Positions 8,376 through 19,881 of a DNA stretch of 64,000 nucleotides are shown here, piece after piece. The position numbers were made by a program, and so were the translations under genes. Numbering within the stretch: the stretch's first letter is position 1; each line of letters begins with the position of its first letter. Under the pieces are notes generated by a model. The model made no database searches, was not told the DNA's origin, and saw nothing but the letters and a program-made list of their open reading frames with translations. The DNA is taken from assembly GCF_034006335.1 (NCBI RefSeq), contig NZ_JAWDIQ010000001.1. One strand, 5' to 3'. This DNA comes from Paracerasibacillus soli. GTDB taxonomy: Bacteria; Bacillota; Bacilli; Bacillales; Amphibacillaceae.

Positions 8376-10955
8376 ATGTCTCGTTATACACCGATGATAA
8401 GGCAATATTTAGAGATAAAAGCAGCACATAAAGATGCTTTTTTATTTTTTCGCCTTGGTGATTTTTATGAATTATTTTTTGAAGATGCGATAAAAGCAGC
8501 GCAAGAATTAGAAATTACGCTTACAAAACGTGATAGTAGTCAACAAGATCCGATTCCAATGTGTGGCGTACCTTATCATTCTGCGTCTAATTACATAAAA
8601 ACATTAATTGATAGAGGTTATAAGGTAGCAATATGTGAACAAGTAGAAGATCCAAAAGATGCAAAAGGGATTGTTAAAAGAGAGGTCATCCAAGTTATTA
8701 CACCAGGTACAGTGATGGATGCTTCGATGTTATCGGAGGAAAATAATAACTATATTGCAAGTGTTTCCCATTTTGAGGATGGAAAATTTGTCATCTGTTA
8801 TAATGATTTATCAACCGGTGAAAATAGTCTAGCACTAATTACACAGGGTTGGGAAGCAGTTATTCATGAGTTATTTAATCAACCGATAAAGGAAATTGTA
8901 ATAGCAACTAATCTACCAAAGGAATATCAGGAACAATTAAAAAGTCGTTTACAAATTACATTATCCTACCAAGATGAAGTTAATTTTAATGCTGAATATC
9001 GGGGGTTATGTGAAAACATAAACGATAAACGATTAATGGAAGGATTTAGTCGGTTACTAAATTATATACAATATACACAAAAGAGATCGCTTGATCATTT
9101 ACAGCAAGCAAAAGTAATTAAACTTAAAGAATATATGTCACTTGATATGTATTCCAAAAGAAATCTTGAGTTAACTGAAACGATTATTCGTAAAGGTAAA
9201 AAAGGTAGTCTTTTATGGGTTTTAGATAAAACGGTTACTGCAATGGGGTCGCGTCTTTTAAAAAAATGGATGGAGCGACCATTACTCAATAAGTCACATA
9301 TTGAAAAGCGCCATCAAATTGTCGAGGGATTTTTAATAGGATTTTTAGAACGAAATACAATTCGCGAATTATTGAAATCTGTTTATGATATGGAACGATT
9401 ATCAGGCAGAATAGCTTTTGGAAATGTAAATGCACGCGATTTAATCCAATTAAAACGTTCATTACAGAAAATTCCAGGCTTAAAAGAAGTGTTACGACAA
9501 TTTTCTGATCAAGAGGTACGTTTACTAGCTGATCAGTTATCGGTACCATTAGAACTAGTAGACTGGTTAGAAGCTAGTATTGTAGATGATCCACCCATCT
9601 CTATTAAAGAAGGCGCCATTATTAAAGATGGCTATCATGAACAATTAGATCAATATCGTGACGCTTCACGAAATGGTAAAAAGTGGATTACAGAATTGGA
9701 AAGTAAAGAAAAAGACGCCACAGGTATTCGCTCCTTAAAAATTGGTTATAACCGTGTGTTTGGGTACTATATTGAAGTGACGAAAGCGAATCTTCATTTA
9801 GTACCAGAAGGAAGATACGAACGCAAACAAACGTTAGCGAATGCAGAGCGATTTATCACACCTGAGTTAAAGGAAAAAGAACAACTAATATTGGAAGCTG
9901 AAGAAAAGAGCATGGATTTGGAATATGATTTGTTTACCGGAATACGCGAAGAAATAAAAGCGTATATCCCACAATTGCAGCATTTAGCAGAAGTTGTTAG
10001 TACGATTGATGTATTGCAATCTTTTGCGACAGTAAGTGAAGAAAATAATTATAAACGACCAACGTTTACAAATAACCATGTAAAAATAACAAATGGCCGA
10101 CATCCGGTTGTAGAACAAGTAATGTCTGAAGGGACCTTTGTACCTAATGATATCTATTTAGATGAAAAACAATGCATATTATTAATTACTGGACCAAATA
10201 TGTCTGGAAAAAGTACATTTATGCGTCAATTAGCGTTAACGATTGTTATGGCGCAAATTGGTTGTTTTGTTCCAGCAGATGAAGCAGAAATGACAATATT
10301 TGATAAAATATTTACGCGGATAGGAGCGGCGGATGACTTAGTTTCAGGTCAAAGTACGTTTATGGTAGAGATGCTTGAGGCCAAGCACGCGTTAACACAC
10401 GCTACAAAAGATAGTTTAATTTTACTCGATGAAATTGGACGTGGTACAAGCACATATGATGGCATGGCACTTGCTCAAGCGATTGTAGAATACATTCATC
10501 ATAAAGTACATGCCAAAACATTATTTTCCACCCACTATCATGAATTGACGACATTAGAAGATGAGTTAGATAGATTAAAGAATATTCATGTACGTGCAGA
10601 AGAGTATGAAGGTAAAGTAGTATTTTTACACCAAGTGCAAGCTGGTGCGGCAGATCGTAGTTATGGCATTCATGTTGCCAAACTGGCGGAATTACCAGAG
10701 CCTTTGATTGAAAGAGCTACTATCATATTACATGAATTAGAGAATAAGGATGAAACGCATCACGATGTTGTAGAGGAAACAACTAATCCGCAATCGCAAT
10801 TAAGTTTCTTTAGTGAGGAACAATTATCATATACCGAAAAAAATGATAAAGAAAATAAAATTATACAGGCCTTAAAAAACATTAATTTATTAGAATTAAC
10901 GCCATTGGAGGCAATGAATGAATTATACCGCCTGCAAAAACATGTGAAATCGTAA
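8376..10955 (+). CDS. mutS: DNA mismatch repair protein MutS
   Basis: A complete 859-residue MutS, the mismatch sensor that recruits MutL. The mismatch-contacting Phe-X-Glu lies in GDFYELF near residue 30. The ATPase domain has Walker A TGPNMSGKST near residue 605, Walker B LLDEIGRGTSTYDG, and STHYHELT. The C-terminus carries QLSFF, a beta-clamp-binding type motif. It is one of the few long genes here with no frame break. mutL follows after 30 bases, the classic mutSL operon. Confidence 0.98.
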   Translation: MSRYTPMIRQYLEIKAAHKDAFLFFRLGDFYELFFEDAIKAAQELEITLTKRDSSQQDPIPMCGVPYHSASNYIKTLIDRGYKVAICEQVEDPKDAKGIVKREVIQVITPGTVMDASMLSEENNNYIASVSHFEDGKFVICYNDLSTGENSLALITQGWEAVIHELFNQPIKEIVIATNLPKEYQEQLKSRLQITLSYQDEVNFNAEYRGLCENINDKRLMEGFSRLLNYIQYTQKRSLDHLQQAKVIKLKEYMSLDMYSKRNLELTETIIRKGKKGSLLWVLDKTVTAMGSRLLKKWMERPLLNKSHIEKRHQIVEGFLIGFLERNTIRELLKSVYDMERLSGRIAFGNVNARDLIQLKRSLQKIPGLKEVLRQFSDQEVRLLADQLSVPLELVDWLEASIVDDPPISIKEGAIIKDGYHEQLDQYRDASRNGKKWITELESKEKDATGIRSLKIGYNRVFGYYIEVTKANLHLVPEGRYERKQTLANAERFITPELKEKEQLILEAEEKSMDLEYDLFTGIREEIKAYIPQLQHLAEVVSTIDVLQSFATVSEENNYKRPTFTNNHVKITNGRHPVVEQVMSEGTFVPNDIYLDEKQCILLITGPNMSGKSTFMRQLALTIVMAQIGCFVPADEAEMTIFDKIFTRIGAADDLVSGQSTFMVEMLEAKHALTHATKDSLILLDEIGRGTSTYDGMALAQAIVEYIHHKVHAKTLFSTHYHELTTLEDELDRLKNIHVRAEEYEGKVVFLHQVQAGAADRSYGIHVAKLAELPEPLIERATIILHELENKDETHHDVVEETTNPQSQLSFFSEEQLSYTEKNDKENKIIQALKNINLLELTPLEAMNELYRLQKHVKS

Positions 10956-10985
10956 TTTTTGTACTGTGAAAGAGAGGGATGTTTT

Positions 10986-12828
10986 ATGAAAATTATCCAA
11001 ATGCAGATTCGCTTGCGAACAAAATTGCAGCTGGAGAAGTGGTGGAACGTCCCGCTTCTGTTGTAAAGGAACTTGTTGAAAACAGTATTGATGCAAACTG
11101 TACATGGGTAAAAGTAGACTTACTTGAAGCGGGTCTACAACAAATAAAAGTGACAGATAACGGCGACGGCATATCATCAGAGGATTGTGAACGAGCCTTT
11201 GTTAGACATGCAACGAGTAAGATTAAGACAGAAACAGATCTATTCCATGTCCATACATTGGGGTTTCGAGGAGAAGCTTTAGCAAGTATTGCTGCTGTTA
11301 GTCGATTAGTGCTTAAAACTTCACAGGGAAACGAAGCGGGCACTGAATTACATTTAGAAGGCGGTAAAGTAGTAGAACATAAAAAAAGTGATGCGCGTAA
11401 AGGAACTACTATTACGATTAATGACTTATTTTTCAACACACCAGCTAGGTTAAAATATATGAAGACAATTCATACAGAACTGGACATATTACTGATGTTT
11501 TAAATCGTTTAGCACTCGCTCATCCTGAAATTCGTTTTGAAGCTAGCCATAATGGCAAATTATTGTTTAAAACATCTGGGTTGAACCAGTTACAGCAAGT
11601 GATTGGACAAGTTTACGGAATGTCTGTAGCTGAGAAGATGTTACCAATAGCATATGATACTCTAGATTTCTCCTTTCTGGTTTTATTGCAAAACAGAAGT
11701 TACCCGTGCATCCCGATCATTCATGTCAATTATTGTAAATGGTAGATACATTCGAAATATCGGCTTAAATCAAGCTGTAATACGTGCATATCATACATTT
11801 TTACCAATAGGTAGATTTCCAATTATCGTGTTGTCTATTAAAATGGATCCAATTTTAGTTGATTTTAACGTCCATCCTGCGAAGCTTGAAGCAAGATTTA
11901 GTAAGGAAAAGGAATTAGTGACACTCGTAGAAGAATCGATACGTCAAAAACTAAGAGAAGCAACGCTCATCCCACAAATTGAAAAAAAACAAACCGAACA
12001 GAATCAATCTGTTCAACGTTCCATGACATTTTACCCTTCAGAACCACAACAAAGAAACATTCCAGTGGATAAGGAAGCAGGCAGAATAGATAGAACGGCT
12101 ATTAGGGAAAGACAACAACTCGTATATCCTGAGCGAGAAGAACAACAAATAAAAAATGAATATGTTCAAACTGATGTACCTACGGAAGCCATTGTGGAGG
12201 CTGAAGTACAAATGAATCGTGAAGATGAAGAACGTACAGAAGATAATCGTGTCCCTGTTATGTATCCAGTAGGTCAGTTACATGGAACATATATATTGGC
12301 GCAAAATGAAAATGGCTTTTATATGATTGATCAGCATGCGGCGCAAGAACGAATAAAATATGAATACTTCAGTAAAAAAGTTGGAGAACCCATTAAAGAG
12401 TCTCAGCAGCTATTAGTGCCGCTAACTTTTGAGTTTTCTAAACAAGAGGCAATATTTATTTCGCAAAATAAAAATGAGTTAGAAAGAGTTGGCCTTTTCT
12501 TAGAAGAGTTTGGAATGAATACATTTGTTGTTCGATCTTACCCAAACTGGTTCCGACTGGTTATGAAGAAGAAATAATAAGAGAAATGGTTGAACAGGTT
12601 GTAACGAATGAAAAAATAAATATTTTAGAAATTCGTGATGATGCAGCAAAAATGATGTCATGTAAAGGTTCTATTAAAGCCAATCACCATTTAAATAAAA
12701 ATGATATGTTTCATTTACTTGAAGAATTAAGACAATCGACAGATCCGTTTACATGCCCACACGGAAGGCCGATTATTGTTCATTTTTCTACTTATGAAAT
12801 CGAAAAAATGTTTAAGCGTGTCATGTAA
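10986..12828 (+). CDS. mutL: DNA mismatch repair endonuclease MutL (about five frameshifts)
   Basis: MutL links MutS to strand incision. The N-terminal GHKL ATPase is recognisable (SLANKIAAGEVVERPASVV, DNGDGI, GFRGEAL, KGTTI). The C-terminal endonuclease motif DQHAAQERIKYEYF and the zinc-site motifs CKGSIKANHHL and CPHGRP are present. The true start is ATG 10986; a missing C near 11004 puts the long ORF in another frame. Further single-base losses lie near 11482, 11668, 11692 and 12551. With these repaired the protein is continuous. Five breaks make this the most damaged gene in the window, but intact catalytic motifs on both sides argue for sequence errors rather than decay. Confidence 0.93.
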
Positions 12829-12886
12829 CGATGTATAAAAGATAGAAAATATGGCAAACACTAGATAAAAAACAATGGGGTGAACC

Positions 12887-13345
12887 ATGATGAGTCCTGC
12901 TAATCAAAAGCTAATTAATTTTATGAATCAATTACTGTCCAATCAATTTGTAATGTATGTAAAACTGCATCGGTATCACTGGTATATCCAAGGAAAACAT
13001 TTTTTTCAATTACATGCAACTTTTGAAGAAATGTATAATCTTTTTGCCGAGCAATTAGATGAAACAGCGGAACGTATTTTAATGATTAAAGGCAAACCAT
13101 TAGCTACAATGAGTAAATATTTAAAAGAATCAACATTGGAAGAGGCAACAGCGGATGATAAGGAAAACGAAATGATGCAACAGCTTAAGAAAGATTATGA
13201 GCAAATGATTACTGAAATTCGCGATACGGGATTACCTCTTGCCAATGAGCTTAAAGATGAGCCTACAGCTGATTTACTCATATCTACACAACGAGCTTAT
13301 GAAAAATATGTGTGGATGTTGGATGCGGTGACAGCATATGAATAA
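12887..13345 (+). CDS. Dps-family ferritin-like DNA-protection protein
   Basis: A 152-residue four-helix-bundle protein of the Dps family, which stores iron and protects DNA from peroxide. The inter-subunit ferroxidase ligands are visible as KLHRYHWYIQGKHFFQLH followed by FEEMYNLFAEQLDETAERI. Either ATG 12887 or ATG 12890 could be the start; the second is better spaced from GGGGTGA. It sits between mutL and miaA. In B. subtilis that interval holds other genes, so this is an insertion into the conserved order. No break in the frame. Confidence 0.9.
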   Translation: MMSPANQKLINFMNQLLSNQFVMYVKLHRYHWYIQGKHFFQLHATFEEMYNLFAEQLDETAERILMIKGKPLATMSKYLKESTLEEATADDKENEMMQQLKKDYEQMITEIRDTGLPLANELKDEPTADLLISTQRAYEKYVWMLDAVTAYE

Positions 13346-13377
13346 ATAGAGAAATGATGATGATTAGGGGAGTAGAG

Positions 13378-14317
13378 ATGAAAAAGAAAGTGGTTGCGAT
13401 TGTAGGTCCCACAGCAGTTGGTAAAACTGCACTTAGTATTCAAATCGCAAAAAAATGTAAGGGTGAAATAATTAGTGGAGATTCCATGCAAATCTATAAA
13501 GGAATGGATATTGGAACTGCAAAGATAACCGCTTCAGAACGTGAGGGAATTCCACACTATATGATAGATATTAAGAATCCAGATGAACCATTTTCTGTGG
13601 CTGAATTTCAGCAGCTCGTTCATCAAAAAATAGATGACATTCATGGTAGAGGAAAATTACCTATCATAGTAGGAGGAACAGGTTTATATATTCAAGCAGT
13701 TCTCTATAATTATAATTTTTCACAAGAAAAGCGAGATGAAGCTTTAACTACACAATTAGAAGAACGGGTTCAAAAAGAAGGGATTATGCCACTCTATCAA
13801 GAGTTGTTAGTAATTGATCCTGTGCAGGCTAAACAGATTCACCCGAATAACGAACGTAGGGTTATTCGGGCTCTTGAAGTCTATAAAACAACGGGCATGA
13901 CGATGTCTGAATATATACATAAGCAACAACAATTACAGGAAAAGACTTATGATGCTTATTTAATCGGCCTAGAAATGGAACGCACAATTTTATATGAACG
14001 TATAAATAAACGTGTTGATCTGATGATTGCCAATGGATTAATAGATGAAGTTTATACATTTTATAAGCAAGGTTTCGAAAAATCTCAGGCAATGCAAGCA
14101 ATCGGATATAAAGAATTTATACCGTATTTTAAAGGTGAATATGACCTAGCTGAATCAATTAGACTGTTAAAAAGAAACTCAGAAGATATGCAAAGCGTCA
14201 ATATACGTGGTTTCGAAATAAAATGAATGTCAACTGGTATCCGTCATACCGGGACAGATTAATGAAACTTCTAGAATAATTTTGGCGGATTTAGCAGGAT
14301 TTTTAGAAGATAAGTAG
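13378..14317 (+). CDS. miaA: tRNA dimethylallyltransferase MiaA (two frameshifts near the 3' end)
   Basis: MiaA isopentenylates A37 of tRNAs reading UNN codons, making the substrate of MiaB. The P-loop is GPTAVGKT, followed by SGDSMQIYKGMDIGTAK and the DERR-like NNERRVIRALE motif. ATG 13378 follows AGGGGAG; an upstream in-frame ATG at 13354 lacks a site. A missing A near 14181 hides the conserved RNSRRYAKRQYTWFRN segment and a second loss near 14241 precedes the WYPVIPG-like end. Repaired length is 313 residues, normal. hfq follows 38 bases later. Confidence 0.95.
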
Positions 14318-14355
14318 AATTAATATATAATAGATAGAAAAGAGGAGGAAATACG

Positions 14356-14574
14356 ATGGCTCAACCTGTAAACATTCAAGATCATTATTTAAATCAACTT
14401 CGGAAGGAACACATTTCTGTAACCGTTTTTTTAACAAATGGTTTCCAATTAAGGGGGATTATAAAAGCGTTTGATAATTTTACTGTTTTATTAGAAACGG
14501 AAGGTAAACAACAATTAATTTTCAAACATGCGATATCTACATTTGTCCCAGTTAAAAATATAAACATTGATTAA
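14356..14574 (+). CDS. hfq: RNA chaperone Hfq
   Basis: A 72-residue Sm-like protein, intact. The Sm1 region (VFLTNGFQLRGIIKAFDNFTVLL) and Sm2 motif (KHAISTFVPVK) are clear. Hfq forms hexamers binding sRNAs and A-rich mRNA; in Bacillus its role is mild. Strong GAGGAGG site, location directly after miaA as in most bacteria, and its own terminator. Confidence 0.97.
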   Translation: MAQPVNIQDHYLNQLRKEHISVTVFLTNGFQLRGIIKAFDNFTVLLETEGKQQLIFKHAISTFVPVKNINID

Positions 14575-14601
14575 TATCAATGAGAGACGTTCTATAAGAA
14601 A

Positions 14602-14640
14602 AAATAAACAAACACAACCACTGTGTTTGTTTATTTTTTT
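14602..14640 (+). terminator. Terminator after hfq
   Basis: AAATAAACAAACACA / TGTGTTTGTTTATTT is a perfect 15-bp stem followed by T residues. Confidence 0.9.
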
Positions 14641-14821
14641 TGGAGACTCTTTGTTGTATTTTTCTAGAAAATATAACAATCAGGATAAGGACGGGGCTGT
14701 CTTATTTGATGTCCTTTCCTTTGATAGTTCAAATTTACAATATTAAAGTGCTGGTAATGATAGGCCTTTGTCACACCTTTTGCTTCTTTTTCGTATACTA
14801 TCTTGAAGAAGGGGTGATGAA

Positions 14822-15745
14822 GTGGCAACCCAAAATATCCAAAAAAAACATGGACAAATAAATATTGTATTAAGAAATGAACAGCGGTTAGTAAAGGAAA
14901 CGAATCATACAGGTGTATATATAGAACCTAGTCCATTTTCACACATTGACCAGGCACTTTCATCTATTGTTGGGTTAGAGCCTTTGAAACAGAAATTAAA
15001 AGAAATTTATGCAGCAATGCTTATTAATGAAAAACGTACACAACAAGGACTCTCTAGTACAAAACAAGTATTACACATGTTATTTAAAGGGAATCCTGGG
15101 ACAGGAAAAACGACTGTTGCTCGGAAATTGGCGAAATTGTACTATGACATGAATCTATTATCAAAAGGACACTTTATCGAAGCAGAAAGAGCTGATCTAG
15201 TCGGTGAATACATCGGTCAAACTGCACAGAAAACACGTGCCATCATTCAAAAATCTCTTGGGGGAGTACTATTTATTGATGAGGCATATTCATTAGCTAG
15301 GGGTGGTGAAAAGGATTTTGGAAAAGAAGCAATTGATACACTTGTAAAGCATATGGAAGACCATCAGAATGAATTTGTATTAATATTAGCTGGCTATCCA
15401 ACTGAAATGGAAAGGTTTTTAGATTTAAATCCTGGATTAAAATCAAGATTTCCATTTATTTTAGACTTCCCAAATTATACAGTTGATCAATTAATGAATA
15501 TTGCACGGAATATGGTACGTGAAAGAGAGTATGAATTTACGAAGGAAGCGGAATGGAAACTAAGAGCCCATTTAAGTAAGGAACTTCAAGATAGCGTACG
15601 AAACTTCGCTAATGGAAGATGTGTACGAAATCATATTGAGCATGCAATTCGAAATCATGCAGTAAGACTCGTATCAAATAATATGCACACAAATGATGAT
15701 TTAATAAAATTAACTGCTAATGATATAAACATGGAAGAATACTAA
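14822..15745 (+). CDS. spoVK: Stage V sporulation protein K (AAA ATPase)
   Basis: A 307-residue CbbX/SpoVK-type AAA ATPase needed for spore maturation in B. subtilis. Walker A is GNPGTGKTT near residue 90 and Walker B is LFIDEAYSLARGG near residue 150; FANGRCVRN near the end fits the sensor-2 region. GTG start at 14822 follows AAGGGGTGATGA. Conserved neighbours hfq and hflX support the assignment. The 180-base leader may hold a sporulation promoter, but I could not identify one with confidence. Confidence 0.94.
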   Translation: MATQNIQKKHGQINIVLRNEQRLVKETNHTGVYIEPSPFSHIDQALSSIVGLEPLKQKLKEIYAAMLINEKRTQQGLSSTKQVLHMLFKGNPGTGKTTVARKLAKLYYDMNLLSKGHFIEAERADLVGEYIGQTAQKTRAIIQKSLGGVLFIDEAYSLARGGEKDFGKEAIDTLVKHMEDHQNEFVLILAGYPTEMERFLDLNPGLKSRFPFILDFPNYTVDQLMNIARNMVREREYEFTKEAEWKLRAHLSKELQDSVRNFANGRCVRNHIEHAIRNHAVRLVSNNMHTNDDLIKLTANDINMEEY

Positions 15746-15896
15746 AAATGCTTAATAACATATTAGCTTAAAGTACATCTGCACTAAAAGATTTGTAGCA
15801 AGCTATTAGTATTTTGAAGAAGTGTGCTATCTTTGCTATGATGAAGTCATCACTTTTATTTGTAGCAAATGCATGAGAATGAAAAGAGGTAAAAAA

Positions 15897-17140
15897 ATGG
15901 CGAAAGAACGAGTATTAATCGTTGCAGTTAATCTATCCAATAAAAACAAAGATCATTTCGAATCGTCATTAGAAGAATTGGTTTCGTTAACAAATACTGC
16001 AGGTGGAACAGTTGCACATGTGATGACACAGAACAGAGACAGAATTCACCCTGCTTATTATATTGGTTTTGGAAAGTTAAATGAAATAAAACTGCAGGTG
16101 GAGGCAATGGACATAGACCTGGTCATATCGAATGACGAGTTATCATCGGGCCAACTACGAAACTTAATCACTCATATTGGAGTTAGAGTTATTGATCGTA
16201 GTCAATTAATATTAGATATTTTTGCGAGTCGTGCAAAAACGAAAGAAGGAAAACTTCAAGTTGAATTAGCCCAACTACAATACATTTTACCACGGTTACA
16301 TGGCCAAGGGCGGGAATTATCTCGCCTTGGCGGTGGTATAGGCACGAGAGGACCTGGTGAAACAAAACTGGAAACAGATCAACGTCATATTAGACGTAGA
16401 ATTGACGACATCAAACGAAGATTAAAATTAGTAGTCGAACAACGTCATCAATATCGAAAAAGGCGTAAAACAAATGAATCGTTTCAAATTGCTGTTGTAG
16501 GTTATACAAATGCAGGGAAATCAACCATATTTAATCGTCTAACAGATAGTGGTTCACTAGAAGAGGACAAGCTTTTCGCCACACTTGATCCACTCACTAG
16601 ACAAGTTCGTTTACCCTTGGTTTTGAAACGTTAATTACGGACACAGTCGGTTTTATTCAGGATTTACCGACTACGTTAATTGCTGCATTCCGGTCTACAT
16701 TAGAAGAAGCATCAGAGGCTGACTTCATTATACATGTAGTAGATGGCTCTCATCCTGATATGGAGCAACATCAAAAAACAGTTATGGGTTTATTACATGA
16801 ATTAGAAGCTGATGGCATTCCAATGCTCACAGTTTACAATAAGCAGGATAAGTTTCCACGTGATATTATTCCAATGTACTATCCATATTTTATGATGAGC
16901 GCCTTGCTCCCTGATGATATGAAAGGGTTTTTAAATAAAATCGAAGACACATTAAAAGACGAATGGGATACTTATCATGTAAAATTAGAACCGGAAAAAG
17001 GTTATTTACTTCACAAATTAAGCCGCGAAACAATTATTGATAAAAGAGAATTTAATGAGGAAGAAAACAATTATGATGTTTCAGGTTTTATTAGAAGTGA
17101 GCATCCATTACATCATCGCTTAGTTAAAGGAGAATATTAG
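15897..17140 (+). CDS. hflX: HflX GTPase (one frameshift)
   Basis: HflX is a ribosome-binding GTPase that splits stalled 70S ribosomes, notably after heat stress. The N-terminal glycine-rich subdomain ends in RLGGGIGTRGPGETKLE; the G domain starts with GYTNAGKST near residue 202 and continues with DTVGFIQDLPT and NKQD. ATG 15897 follows GAGGT. A missing base near 16621 breaks the frame between RQVRLP and the ETLITDTVGF segment. Repaired length is about 414 residues. The stop is directly before ynbB, so the two are co-transcribed. Confidence 0.95.
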
Positions 17141-17143
17141 ATT

Positions 17144-18395
17144 ATGATAACAAATATTGTAAAACAAGCAGAAGAAGAAGTTTTTGAACAACATCAACAT
17201 ATGAATCACATTGTTGAACTTAATCAAAAACGTGTGCTAGAGGCATTTAAACAGAACCGTGTGAGTGACTCACATTTTTACTCAACGACTGGCTATGGAT
17301 ATGACGATTTGGGCCGTGAAGTATTAGAAAAGGTATATGCAAGTGTATTTGGTGGTGAAGATGCACTTGTACGGCCACAACTCGTTTCTGGGACACACGC
17401 GATTTCAACGACTTTATTTGGATTACTTCGCCCAGGTGAAGAATTACTTTACATAACCGGAAAACCGTACGATACATTGGATGGCGTAGTTGGTAAACTC
17501 GATGGTGATATTTACACAGGATCATTAAAAGACTATGGTATTTTTTATAATGAAGTACCGCTTCTTGAGAATGGTTCTGTTGATTTCGCTGCAGTAGAAA
17601 AGGCAATTACAGAAAAGACAAAAGTTATTGGTATTCAACGATCAAGGGGCTATGACCAACGACCATCATTTACAATCGATGAAATTGAAAAGATGATTGC
17701 ATTTATTAAAAATATAAATAAAGATTTAATCGTATTTGTAGATAATTGTTATGGTGAATTTGTTGAAGAGAAGGAACCATTACATGTTGGTGCTGATATA
17801 ATGGCGGGCTCATTAATAAAAAACCCCGGTGGTGGTATAGTCCGTGCGGGAGGATACATCGCTGGAAAAGAATCGCTTATTTTAGCATGTGCGAATCGAC
17901 TAACAGCCCCTGGGCTCGGAAAAGAAATGGGAGCTAGTTTTAATATGTTACAGGAAATGTTTCAAGGATTCTTCCTTGCACCTTTAATTGTAGGTGAGGC
18001 TGTGAAAGGAGCTATTTTTACATCTCGCTTCCTAGAACTACTAGGATTTCAAACCTCGCCACGATTTGAAGAGAAAGCGCACTGACTTAATCCAATCCGT
18101 AACATTTGACACAGCAGAACAAATGATTGCATTTTGTCAATCTATCCAAGAAAACTCACCTGTTAATGCTTTTGTTCTCCCATATCCGAGTGAAATGCCA
18201 GGATATGAAGATGAAGTAATCATGGCTGCAGGTACATTTATCCAGGGTGCAAGCCTCGAGCTATCTGCTGATGGACCTATTCGTAAACCATACACAGCGT
18301 ATGTTCAAGGGGGTTTAACATATGCTCATGTAAAGATTGCTTTAGTGGAATCGATTAAGAAGTTAGTGGAAAAAGGTTATTTAACGATAAATTAG
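17144..18395 (+). CDS. ynbB: YnbB, PLP-dependent enzyme of the methionine gamma-lyase / 'aluminium resistance' family (one frameshift)
   Basis: A 416-residue fold-type I PLP protein. The putative PLP lysine is in GSLIKNPGGG near residue 226, with SGTHAIS and FVDNCYGEF upstream. The family is annotated as methionine gamma-lyase-like or aluminium-resistance protein, but the physiological substrate is not established. An extra G near 18077 breaks the frame between RFEEK and RTDLIQSV. It starts three bases after hflX and ends 43 bases before glnA, so hflX-ynbB-glnA look like one transcript. Confidence 0.9.
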
Positions 18396-18438
18396 GGTAT
18401 ATATATGGGAGAGAGGAATAATTTGGGAGGAACAAAAA

Positions 18439-19769
18439 TTGAAATACACGAAGGAAGATATTATTGCTAAAATTAAGCAAGAAAATGTGAGGTTTATTCG
18501 TCTGCAATTTACCGATATGCTCGGGACAATTAAAAATGTAGAAATACCACTGAGTCAATTAGACAAAGCTTTAGATAATAAGATGATGTTCGATGGATCT
18601 TCAATTGAAGGATTTGTTCGAATTGAGGAATCAGATATGTATCTATATCCTGATATTGATTCATTCGTCGTATTTCCATGGACATCTGAAAAAGGTAAAG
18701 TTGCTCGGTTCATTTGTGACATTTATAATCCTGATGGTACACCTTTTGCTGGGTGTCCACGGTATAATTTAAAGAGAAACATAAAGGAAATGGAGAAATT
18801 AGGCTTTACGGCATTCAATATTGGTACGGAACCTGAGTTTTTCTTATTTAAGTTAGATGAACGCGGTGAACCATCATTAGAATTAAATGATCATGGTGGT
18901 TATTTCGATTTAGCTCCTACTGATTTAGGGGAAAATTGCAGAAGAGATATTGTATTAGAGTTAGAGGAAATGGGATTTGAAATTGAAGCATCACATCATG
19001 AGGGTGCACCCGGGCAGCATGAAATTGATTTTAAATATTCGGATGCTATTCGTCATTGTGATGATATTCAAACCTTTAAATTAGTCGTGAAAACAGTAGC
19101 CCGAAAACATCGTTTACATGCTACTTTTATGCCGAAACCGTTATTCGGTGTTTATGGTTCCGGTATGCACGTAAATATGTCTCTATTTAAAGAGGGAGTC
19201 AATGCTTTTTTCGATGAAGCGAAAGAGATGCAACTAAGTGATACGGCATACCACTTTATTGCAGGACTAATTAAACATGCACAAAACTATACAGCAATTA
19301 CTAATCCTACTGTAAACTCTTATAAACGGTTAGTTCCTGGCTATGAAGCACCATGTCATGTTGCGTGGTCGGCACAAAATAGAAGCCCATTAGTCCGTGT
19401 TCCTTTTTCCCGTGGTTTAAGTACCCGTGTAGAACTTCGTAGTGTGGATCCAACGGCAAACCCATATCTGGCAATTGCAGTTTTATTACGTGCAGGCTTA
19501 GACGGTTTGCAACATAAGTTAACTCCGCCTGATGCTGTAAATCGTAATATATATGAGATGACTGCGGAGGAAAGACAAGCGAATGGCATTCATACATTAC
19601 CCGAAACACTAGCCGATGCACTACAACAATTAGCTGGTGATAAAGTAATGATGGAAGCGATGGATCACATTTATACGAACATTTTTTAGAAGCGAAGAAA
19701 ATTGAATGGGATATGTTTAGAAAAACCGTACATCCGTGGGAACGAGAACAGTATTTAACGCAGTACTAG
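18439..19769 (+). CDS. glnA: Glutamine synthetase, type I (one frameshift near the 3' end)
   Basis: GlnA makes glutamine from glutamate, ammonia and ATP. Motifs include FDGSSIEGF, the metal ligands in TEPEFFLF, HHEGAPGQHE, and the ATP-binding and glutamate-flap segments. The TTG start at 18439 follows GGGAGGAAC. A missing base near 19676 cuts off the conserved EHFLEAKKIEWD...VHPWE tail; repaired length is 443 residues, standard for the Bacillus enzyme. The usual upstream repressor gene glnR is absent here, and I see no GlnR-type operator in the 43-base gap to ynbB. Confidence 0.96.
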
Positions 19770-19789
19770 AAAGTAATAAGTAAAGTTTT

Positions 19790-19831
19790 AAACCCCTATT
19801 GAACGCTATAATGTTCAATAGGGTTTTTTTA
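19790..19831 (+). terminator. Terminator between glnA and lexA
   Basis: AACCCCTATTGAAC / GTTCAATAGGG stem with seven T on the plus strand. It may also help to end convergent lexA transcription. Confidence 0.88.
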
Positions 19832-19881
19832 TTGCATGATTATGAGAGATTCATAGTTTAACAGTTGTTATGTATATAATC

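Noticed and set aside
8376..12828. Idea that the frameshifts reflect a mutator caused by broken mutL
   Set aside because: Mismatch-repair loss causes slippage mainly in long runs, while the breaks are in runs of two to four bases. Many different genes essential or near-essential in relatives could not be lost together in a living cell. Sequence error explains both the number and the position of the breaks, including those in mutL.
14640..14861. 73-codon ORF between hfq and spoVK
   Set aside because: It starts in the hfq terminator T-run, overlaps the spoVK start in another frame and has no ribosome binding site.
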